A stretch of DNA of 18,424 nt, from contig CAZVYJ010000055.1 of NCBI GenBank assembly GCA_964631565.1, positions 1-18,424 on the forward strand. Direction: 5' to 3'. This document shows positions 13,101 through 18,424 of the stretch, piece by piece. The notes under the pieces were generated by a model. That model was not told the DNA's origin, did not search any database, and worked only from the letters and a program-made list of their open reading frames with translations. This DNA is from CAZVYJ01 sp964631565. GTDB taxonomy: Bacteria; Planctomycetota; Phycisphaerae; SM23-33. The position numbers and the translations under genes were made by a program. Numbering within the stretch: position 1 is the first letter of the stretch; every line of letters begins with the position of its first letter.

Positions 13101-15737
13101 TTACTTCATTTTTATTGTCAGCACCCGGCCTTGCTTCAGGGCGAGCGGTTGGGCGAGTTTCACAACCAGACCGGCCGGCTCCGTGCTCACCGTCGCGGCA
13201 ACGGCCTTGCCGTTCAGTTTCGCCGAGACCAACGGCGTTTTGCCGCCCCCGCCGGGCCGGGCGACCGCAAGCTCGCCGAGCTTCACCACTCCGGCCTCGG
13301 CGGTGACTGTCACGCTTAACCGTCCCTTCGCAAACTGCTGATGATATGTTCCGTAGGCGTCGTTTGCGGTGTAAATGCACTTGAAGTCCGCCGGCTCGAT
13401 GAGAGGCCTGACGGTGAGCCTGCCGACCCGCCCGTCGTATCGCTGGCCGCTCAGCGCCAGCAGAACCGACCAGCTCGCCATCGCGCGGGCGTAATGGTCG
13501 CCGCATTCGAACTCGTTCCACGGGTTGCGGGCGACGCCGTCGTGGCGGTCGCGAAGGGCGGTCACCACCGAAAGCCCCTCATCGACCAGCCCCTCGTAGA
13601 TAAGCCCGGCGGCCACCTGGTACTCGATGCCAGTCCACACCTCGTCGCTGTAGACGAACGGGAATTTTTCGCGCCCGCCGTTCGGCCAGCTGCAGTTCAC
13701 CAGCCCGCCCTCGTCGCCGACGGCGTAGACGCGCTGGCAGCAGTGGTGGTTGGAGAGATTCGGCTTGAAGTTGTTTCTGAAAATCGCCGCCATGGCCTTT
13801 GAAACGTGCTTTTCCGGCAGGACGTAGCCCAGCCCGGCGACATGCGCCGCCCACTGGCCGAGCAGCTGGTCGGACAAACACCCGCAGCCGTACTGGTACT
13901 TGGGATATTTTTTCTGCTTCTTTTTGTCGTAGATAACTTTCTGCTCGTAGTATTCGCCGTTGAAGAGCATCCTGTCGTATTTCTCGCTGCCGGACCGGAG
14001 AACCTCGGCGAACTCGGCGGCCGCCTTCCTGTCGCCGAGGTGTTCGGCCATCTCGATGCCCGCCTTCAGTGCGGCCAGGTACAGCGAGCCGCACATGGTG
14101 TTCGGGCCGTGGAACTCGATGTCGTACGTGTTGTGCTGCACGCCTTCCATCACGCCGTCCTTGTCGGCGTCCCACCCGGCGAATCCCTGCCATGCGAAGC
14201 GGATGGATTCCCTGACGGCCGGCCAGAGCTTTTTGAGGAACGCGTCGTCGCCGCTGATTCGCCATTCGCGGTAAGTTTTCACGACCGTGCCGAACTGCCC
14301 GTCGGCGGCCGGCATGTCGGGCTTCCAGGGCTTGCGGCCTTTGCGGAGAGGCTGCGACGTGCGGAACGACATCGCGCCCTGTCTGTTGATGTTGTCCAGG
14401 TAATCAGTCTTGCGCATCGACCGCTCGAGCGACGGGTACAGGTGCGCCATCGACTGCTCGTAGTTCCACACGTGCGTGCAGTTCATCGGGCAGCAGCCGA
14501 ACGTCGAGCAGCAGCCCTCGAACGCAAAAATCCGCCCGGCCTTGTCGTCGGCCGGGTCATCAAGCCACATCGTCGTATTGGTGCGGATGACGGACATCTG
14601 CGAGCTGACGGCGTCGATTACCGCACCGGGCAGCGAGCTGTCAAACATCGCCCGCTCAAAGTTCAGCGTCGCCTTGCGCAGCCGCTTCAGATTGTCCACG
14701 ACGTAGCGGGCGGTTTTCCACGCGTCGCCGAATCTGCGCGCGTAATGATTGGGAATCACCGCCTTGCGATCTTCCTGCGGAACGGTGCCCCAGTCGGCCT
14801 GCCGCTGCGGGAAGCTCCACGTAATCAGGAAAAGTATCTCTTCGCTCGCGCCGGCCTTCAGGTTGTACTCGGCGCAGAGCATGCCGACGCGAGTGTCGTT
14901 CTCGCCGCTGGGTTTCGTGGTCGCCTTCGGTCCCGCGAGCCTGCCCGTGGCGGAGTATTCGTCCCAGACCTTCTGCCCGGCGTCCCACCAGCCCGGCTCG
15001 TTGAATTCCGTGGCGTAGGTCACTTTCTTCGCCGTGGTCGCAAGCGCCATCGTGCCGTAGGGGGCCTGGTCCTTGTCGTACTTTCTGCTCGTCATGTATA
15101 TGCCTCGGAAGCTGCCGGCGTCCTTGAACGCGTTTACGTTTCCGCCGAGCTTTGCGTCGCAGCAGCAGCCCATGCCCACACTGTTGGCCATGCTCAGCGC
15201 GATGCTGCCGGATACCGGCTTGCGAGTCTCGTTGGTTATGGTGTACGCCAGGATGGCCACCGGAATGCCCGAGTCGTCGGCGTTGCCGGGTATCATCGGG
15301 TTGAACGCCTCCAGCTGCACCGAGACCGGCAGGTCGGCGTCGTGGAAAAATATTCTCGCCATCGGGTATGTGCCGACGAAGACGGCCTCGTCCAGCCGCG
15401 GCAGGCCCGGCATGACGCGAGGCGGCAGGCCCTGGCTGTCGTGCAGAGGCGGCAGCAGCTTGCGCTCAAGAACCTTGGCGACTTTTTTATCGCCCTGTCT
15501 GCAGAAGATGTAGGGCATGGTGTACTGCGGCCGGAAGCCCTTGTTGGGCTTGTTGAAGATTTCCCAGTCGCGCAGTTCACCCCGGCCGCCAAGACCTATC
15601 GTGCCCGTGCCTATGCCGCCCAGCGGAAACGATATCATGTTCAGACCCTCGCCGCTGTAGCAGCGGATATCCTGCGAGTAAAGTCTCTGTCGGGAAAAGG
15701 GGATGACGGGTTTTGCAGCCGGGCGGTTCTTTGCCAT
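13101..15737 (-). CDS. GH116-family glycoside hydrolase (beta-glucosidase / non-lysosomal glucosylceramidase type)
   Basis: 878 residues from ATG 15737, which has GAGGAA about 9 nt upstream; the frame runs to 15815, but that extension is not conserved-looking. The N-terminal beta-sandwich domain contains 'ISFPLGGIGTGTIGLGGRGE' and 'DWEIFNKPNKG', both typical of GH116. The C-terminal (alpha/alpha)6 barrel contains 'FAFEGC' (E407), 'CPMNCTHVWNYEQS', 'HNTYDIEFHGPN' (D539) and 'SDEVWTGIEYQ'. By comparison with GBA2 and archaeal SSO1353, E407 is the likely nucleophile and D539 the acid/base; their spacing (132) is close to that in SSO1353. There is no signal peptide, so it acts in the cytoplasm on beta-glucosides or beta-xylosides. 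It is divergent from zwf, so glucose release and glucose-6-phosphate oxidation lie side by side. The substrate is not determined by the sequence. Confidence 0.94.
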   Translation of the reverse strand: MAKNRPAAKPVIPFSRQRLYSQDIRCYSGEGLNMISFPLGGIGTGTIGLGGRGELRDWEIFNKPNKGFRPQYTMPYIFCRQGDKKVAKVLERKLLPPLHDSQGLPPRVMPGLPRLDEAVFVGTYPMARIFFHDADLPVSVQLEAFNPMIPGNADDSGIPVAILAYTITNETRKPVSGSIALSMANSVGMGCCCDAKLGGNVNAFKDAGSFRGIYMTSRKYDKDQAPYGTMALATTAKKVTYATEFNEPGWWDAGQKVWDEYSATGRLAGPKATTKPSGENDTRVGMLCAEYNLKAGASEEILFLITWSFPQRQADWGTVPQEDRKAVIPNHYARRFGDAWKTARYVVDNLKRLRKATLNFERAMFDSSLPGAVIDAVSSQMSVIRTNTTMWLDDPADDKAGRIFAFEGCCSTFGCCPMNCTHVWNYEQSMAHLYPSLERSMRKTDYLDNINRQGAMSFRTSQPLRKGRKPWKPDMPAADGQFGTVVKTYREWRISGDDAFLKKLWPAVRESIRFAWQGFAGWDADKDGVMEGVQHNTYDIEFHGPNTMCGSLYLAALKAGIEMAEHLGDRKAAAEFAEVLRSGSEKYDRMLFNGEYYEQKVIYDKKKQKKYPKYQYGCGCLSDQLLGQWAAHVAGLGYVLPEKHVSKAMAAIFRNNFKPNLSNHHCCQRVYAVGDEGGLVNCSWPNGGREKFPFVYSDEVWTGIEYQVAAGLIYEGLVDEGLSVVTALRDRHDGVARNPWNEFECGDHYARAMASWSVLLALSGQRYDGRVGRLTVRPLIEPADFKCIYTANDAYGTYHQQFAKGRLSVTVTAEAGVVKLGELAVARPGGGGKTPLVSAKLNGKAVAATVSTEPAGLVVKLAQPLALKQGRVLTIKMK

Positions 15738-15788
15738 AGTTAAATTCCTCAAAAGAAAATGCCTTAAACAGTGAACATGAACATGCGA

Positions 15789-15815
15789 ATTATCAGAGAA
15801 ACCGAGAATATTCAA
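15789..15815 (-). promoter_or_regulatory. Weak promoter candidate for the GH116 gene
   Basis: On the minus strand TTGAAT (15815-15810) and GATAAT (15794-15789) are 15 bp apart, shorter than ideal. It lies about 50 bp upstream of the start codon in the 217-bp divergent gap shared with zwf. A tandem GAACAT pair (15774-15785) follows it. Confidence 0.3.
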
Positions 15816-15868
15816 GAAGGTAACGCACGCTTATGCAAAAGACTGGAATATTACCTTCGGCGGCGACC

Positions 15869-15897
15869 TTGGCGGCGGGGGCCGGCGGGTGTATTAT
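15869..15897 (+). promoter_or_regulatory. Sigma70-like promoter of zwf with G-rich spacer
   Basis: TTGGCG (15869-15874), a 17-bp spacer and TATTAT (15892-15897) match 4 of 6 and 5 of 6 consensus positions. The spacer is almost all G and C with several G-runs on the coding strand. The predicted start lies about 50 nt before the zwf ATG. Confidence 0.5.
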
Positions 15898-15954
15898 GCT
15901 TGCGACGAGTCTGACGTGTGCCGAGGGTGTTTGTGAACAAAAGGATGTGTTGAT

Positions 15955-17472
15955 ATGCCTGGCGGCGAAGACAATTCTCTCGATTCGATGGCCGCAGAAA
16001 CGACTGCGGCCCCGCCATGCGTGTTCGTGCTTTTCGGGGCGACCGGCGACCTGGCCGCCAGGAAAATCGCGCCGGCCCTGTACAACCTCGCCGCCGACGG
16101 GCTGCTCGGCGACAACTTCGCCGTTCTCGGCGTCGCACGCCGGCCTCGCAGCGACGAGCAGTTCCGCGGCGAAATGCTCGACGCCGTCCGCAAATATTCG
16201 CGGCGGGATGTGGACGAAAAGCTCTGGAGCAAATTCGCGGCCAGGTGGCACTATCACGTCGTGCGGATGGACCACCCGGACGAGTTCAAGTCGCTGGCCG
16301 ACAGGCTGGCCGGGATGGATAAGCAGTACGGGACGTGCGGCGGGCGGATATTTTACCTGGCCGTCCCGCCGAACCTGTTCGACGACATCGTGGGGAACAT
16401 GCAGGCGGCCGGACTCAACAAACCCGGCTGCGACGGCGGGTTCGTCCGCGTCGTCGTTGAAAAGCCGTTCGGCCGCGATCTCGAATCGGCCTGCAGGCTC
16501 AACAAGCTGCTGCTGGGCGTTTTCGACGAGCGGCGGATTTTCCGCATCGACCACTACCTCGGCAAGGAAATCGTGCAGAACATCGTCGTGTTCCGCTGGG
16601 CGAACGCGATTTTCGAGCCGCTGCTGAGCAATCGCTATGTCGACGATGTCCGCATAACCGCAGCCGAGACCGTCGGCATGGAGGGCCGGCGGGGGGCATA
16701 CTACGAAACCGCCGGCGCGCTGCGCGACATGGTGCAGAACCACATGCTGCAGCTGCTTGCCCTGACGACCATGGAGCCGCCCGCACACATGGGCGAGGCG
16801 ATACGCGATGCCAAGGCCTCGCTCCTCCGCGCCGTCAGACCGCTCTCGCCGGACGAGGTCGCCCGCTGCACCGTTCGCGGCCAGTATGACGGCGGAAAAG
16901 GCGTCGCCGCATACCGCGAGGAAAACGGCGTCGCCACCGACTCGCAGGTCGAGACCTTCGCAGCCGTCAAACTGCTCATCGACAACCCGCGCTGGTCGGG
17001 CGTGCCTTTCTACCTGCGGACCGGCAAGCGCCTCGCCGCGAAGGCCAGCGAAATCTGCATCACGTTCAAACGCGAGCCGATGGGCGCGTTCCGCGACGCC
17101 GGCTGCGACTTCCGCAGCCCCAACAAGCTGACGATACGAATGTATCCCGACGAGGGCATAAACATCACGTTCGACGCGAAGGTGCCCGGCGCGGGCATGC
17201 TGCTTCGTCCGGTGAAAATGGACTTCAGCTACGGCTCGACGTTCCAGTGGGCCTCGCCGGAGGCCTATGAACGCATAGTCCTGGACGCAATTGCCGGCGA
17301 CTCATCGCTTTTTATCCGCACCGACGAAGTCGAAGCCTCCTGGCGCGTTATCGACAGCATCCGCCGAGCGTGGGATTCGACTCGCCGGCCGAAACTTGTT
17401 CACTACGCCCCCGGCTCCTGGGGGCCTGAAGAAGCAAATCTATTGTTTGAAGATTCATACAAACATTGGTAA
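15955..17472 (+). CDS. zwf: Glucose-6-phosphate 1-dehydrogenase
   Basis: 505 residues, normal for the enzyme, from ATG 15955 with AAAAGGA upstream. It oxidises glucose 6-phosphate to 6-phosphoglucono-1,5-lactone with NADP(+) or NAD(+) in the cytoplasm. The nucleotide-binding loop is 'FGATGDLAARK' (G28-x-x-G31-D-L). 'VVEKPFGRDL', the substrate motif 'RIDHYLGKE' (R197-K204, H200) and 'ALRDMVQNHMLQ' with H263, the expected catalytic base, are all intact, and the H200-H263 spacing matches the Leuconostoc enzyme. The C-terminus 'YAPGSWGPEEA' is also typical. The next enzyme of the pathway, pgl, follows after 80 bp on the same strand, so an operon is likely; a small TCGCC/GGCGA hairpin (17492-17504) lies between them. 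The start of the coding sequence has a roughly 20-residue low-complexity lead before the Rossmann fold. Confidence 0.98.
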   Translation: MPGGEDNSLDSMAAETTAAPPCVFVLFGATGDLAARKIAPALYNLAADGLLGDNFAVLGVARRPRSDEQFRGEMLDAVRKYSRRDVDEKLWSKFAARWHYHVVRMDHPDEFKSLADRLAGMDKQYGTCGGRIFYLAVPPNLFDDIVGNMQAAGLNKPGCDGGFVRVVVEKPFGRDLESACRLNKLLLGVFDERRIFRIDHYLGKEIVQNIVVFRWANAIFEPLLSNRYVDDVRITAAETVGMEGRRGAYYETAGALRDMVQNHMLQLLALTTMEPPAHMGEAIRDAKASLLRAVRPLSPDEVARCTVRGQYDGGKGVAAYREENGVATDSQVETFAAVKLLIDNPRWSGVPFYLRTGKRLAAKASEICITFKREPMGAFRDAGCDFRSPNKLTIRMYPDEGINITFDAKVPGAGMLLRPVKMDFSYGSTFQWASPEAYERIVLDAIAGDSSLFIRTDEVEASWRVIDSIRRAWDSTRRPKLVHYAPGSWGPEEANLLFEDSYKHW

Positions 17473-17552
17473 GCTGCCTGATACGCAACGCTCGCCGGAG
17501 GCGAAGTTGTATGGGGTCATCTCCGACGCGCTACAGAAAAGGAATAAGGGTC

Positions 17553-18320
17553 ATGTCCGCTAATCTGATGCCGCAGCAGGTTCTGGTCGAGAAAACGTCA
17601 TCCGATGCCACAGATCTGGTCGCCGAGCTTTTCGAGACGATAGTATGCGAGGCGACAGCCGAGCGGAACGTCTGTCGAATCGCACTGGCCGGCGGAACCA
17701 CTCCGCATGAGCTTTACGAAAAGCTTGCCGCCAAGGCCGTCACGAGCGTGCTGCCCTGGCCGCAGGTCGAAGTGTTTTTCGGCGACGAGCGGGACGTGCC
17801 GCAGGATCACGTCGAGAGCAACTACGGTATGGTCCAGCGGACGCTGCTTGACCATATTCCCGTCGAGCCGGGCAACATATTTCCCATGCCCGCTGACGCC
17901 GAGGACCTCGACGCCGCCGCAAAAGAATACGAGAAGGTCATTCGCGACAACGTGCCGGCCGGCCCGGGCGGCGTGCCGCAGTTCGATCTCGTCCTGCTCG
18001 GCATGGGCGGAGACGGGCACACAGCCAGCCTCTTCCCGTTCACCGACGCCGTGAAGGAAAAGAAAAGACTCGTGGTGGCCCATTTCGTTTCGGTGCTCGG
18101 GCGAAACCGCATGACATTCACGTTCCCGCTGATAAATGCAGCCCGCACCATACTTCTGCTGGTCACCGGGGAAGACAAGGCCGACGCCGTCGCCGCACTG
18201 CTCGGCGAAGACAAGGACGCCAGAAAAGACCTGCCCACAGCGCAACTTAGCCCGAAGGACGGCAAGCTGATAATCGTTCTCGACGCCGCCGCCGCACGAA
18301 AAGCGGGTTTGAAGCCGTAA
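17553..18320 (+). CDS. pgl: 6-phosphogluconolactonase
   Basis: 255 residues from ATG 17553, preceded by AAAAGGAATAAGGG; the frame opens earlier at 17466, overlapping the end of zwf, but that lead is basic and not conserved-looking. It hydrolyses 6-phosphogluconolactone to 6-phosphogluconate, the step after Zwf. Family motifs of the NagB/RpiA-like fold are 'IALAGGTTPHELYEKL', 'VFFGDERDVPQDHVESNYG' (D78-E-R80) and 'LLGMGGDGHTASLFP' (H156), followed by 'TFTFPLINAARTILLLVTG'. It is the DevB/SOL-type enzyme, not the YbhE beta-propeller type. No gnd or edd gene follows within the window, so the fate of the 6-phosphogluconate cannot be read here. Confidence 0.97.
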   Translation: MSANLMPQQVLVEKTSSDATDLVAELFETIVCEATAERNVCRIALAGGTTPHELYEKLAAKAVTSVLPWPQVEVFFGDERDVPQDHVESNYGMVQRTLLDHIPVEPGNIFPMPADAEDLDAAAKEYEKVIRDNVPAGPGGVPQFDLVLLGMGGDGHTASLFPFTDAVKEKKRLVVAHFVSVLGRNRMTFTFPLINAARTILLLVTGEDKADAVAALLGEDKDARKDLPTAQLSPKDGKLIIVLDAAAARKAGLKP

Positions 18321-18332
18321 TCTTCTAAGTAG

Positions 18333-18366
18333 CACAGGCCCATACGGGTAAACCGTCTCGCCTGTG
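18333..18366 (+). terminator. Two-step hairpin downstream of pgl
   Basis: CACAGGC (18333-18339) pairs with GCCTGTG (18360-18366), and inside it ACGG (18344-18347) pairs with CCGT (18353-18356) around a 5-nt loop. It starts 12 nt after the pgl stop and is followed by AAAAAT rather than a T-run. Likely the end of the zwf-pgl transcript; on the opposite strand the run would be T-rich, upstream of the stem. Confidence 0.4.
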
Positions 18367-18369
18367 AAA

Positions 18370-18393
18370 AATCGCGAATCGCGAATCGCGAAT
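18370..18393. repeat. Tandem heptamer (AATCGCG)x3 plus partial unit
   Basis: Three exact copies of AATCGCG (18370-18390) are followed by AAT and an A-run. Each junction makes the palindrome TCGCGA. It lies in the noncoding tail after pgl. Confidence 0.8.
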
Positions 18394-18408
18394 TAAAAAA
18401 CAGGTTCA

Positions 18409-18422
18409 GAGTTCCGAGTTCT
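18409..18422. repeat. Tandem heptamers GAGTTCC/GAGTTCT inside a TCAGA/TCTGA inverted repeat
   Basis: GAGTTCC (18409-18415) and GAGTTCT (18416-18422) differ at one base. The flanks TCAGA (18406-18410) and TCTGA (18420-18424) are inverted repeats. The array may continue past the window edge. Confidence 0.5.
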
Positions 18423-18424
18423 GA

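Noticed and set aside
13806..15743. 645-codon open frame on the plus strand
   Set aside because: It is exactly antisense to the GH116 gene, which has family motifs along its whole length. Long antisense frames are expected from the GC-rich codon bias, and the translation shows no recognisable domain.
15833..16627. 264-codon plus-strand frame overlapping the start of zwf
   Set aside because: It is out of frame with zwf, which has all its motifs, and the product is S/T/R-rich without domain features.
18370..18393. CRISPR-like repeat
   Set aside because: The units are 7 bp, contiguous and without spacers, so it is a simple tandem repeat.

Overview
The window reads as a chromosomal segment of a Gram-negative heterotroph of the PVC group, most likely a Planctomycetota bacterium of the Phycisphaerae type. 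The indicators are a PEP-CTERM LamG-like exported protein, a GH116 glycosidase, several 'uroporphyrinogen-decarboxylase-like' proteins that are not heme enzymes, Mla-type outer-membrane lipid transport genes, and GC-rich, densely packed coding sequence. This assignment rests on gene content, not on any phylogenetic marker. I saw no rRNA, tRNA, CRISPR array or insertion sequence.

Layout. (1) 1-905 (+): 3' part of a URO-D-fold protein cut by the window edge. (2) 1158-2198 (-): LacI-family repressor, convergent with (1). (3) 2199-2657: a 459-bp divergent regulatory region with two facing-away promoters of the same design (TTGACG, 17-bp spacer, -10). Each -10 lies in a copy of the same 13-bp sequence, and a palindromic operator candidate sits just after the lacI start point. 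(4) 2658-3440 (+): PEP-CTERM LamG-like surface protein, followed by a strong hairpin. (5) 3646-8407 (+): probable operon of a TIM-barrel glycosidase-like protein, a creatinase/M24-fold protein without the usual metal ligands, a second URO-D-fold protein, and a NodB-type deacetylase. (6) 8404-15737 (-), read right to left: GH116 beta-glycosidase, a GNAT acetyltransferase resembling short N-acetylglutamate synthase, MlaF-type ATPase, MlaD-type MCE protein and an MMPL/RND transporter. No MlaE permease is present. (7) 15955-18320 (+): zwf and pgl, the first two steps of the oxidative pentose phosphate pathway, divergent from GH116. (8) 18321-18424: hairpin and short heptamer repeats.

How the genes may work together. 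Regions 1-5 look like an accessory locus for using an extracellular carbohydrate-containing substrate: a LacI repressor that probably controls itself and the exported LamG protein, then putative hydrolase, deacetylase and URO-D-fold enzymes. The chemistry of the URO-D-fold and M24-fold members cannot be read from the sequence, because both lack the residues that define the known activities. Regions 6-7 look more like housekeeping: glucoside hydrolysis (GH116) beside the entry of glucose 6-phosphate into the pentose phosphate pathway, plus an envelope lipid transport unit. The best candidates for undescribed biology are the region-5 operon, the repeated promoter/operator unit, and the MlaF-MlaD-MMPL unit without its usual permease.
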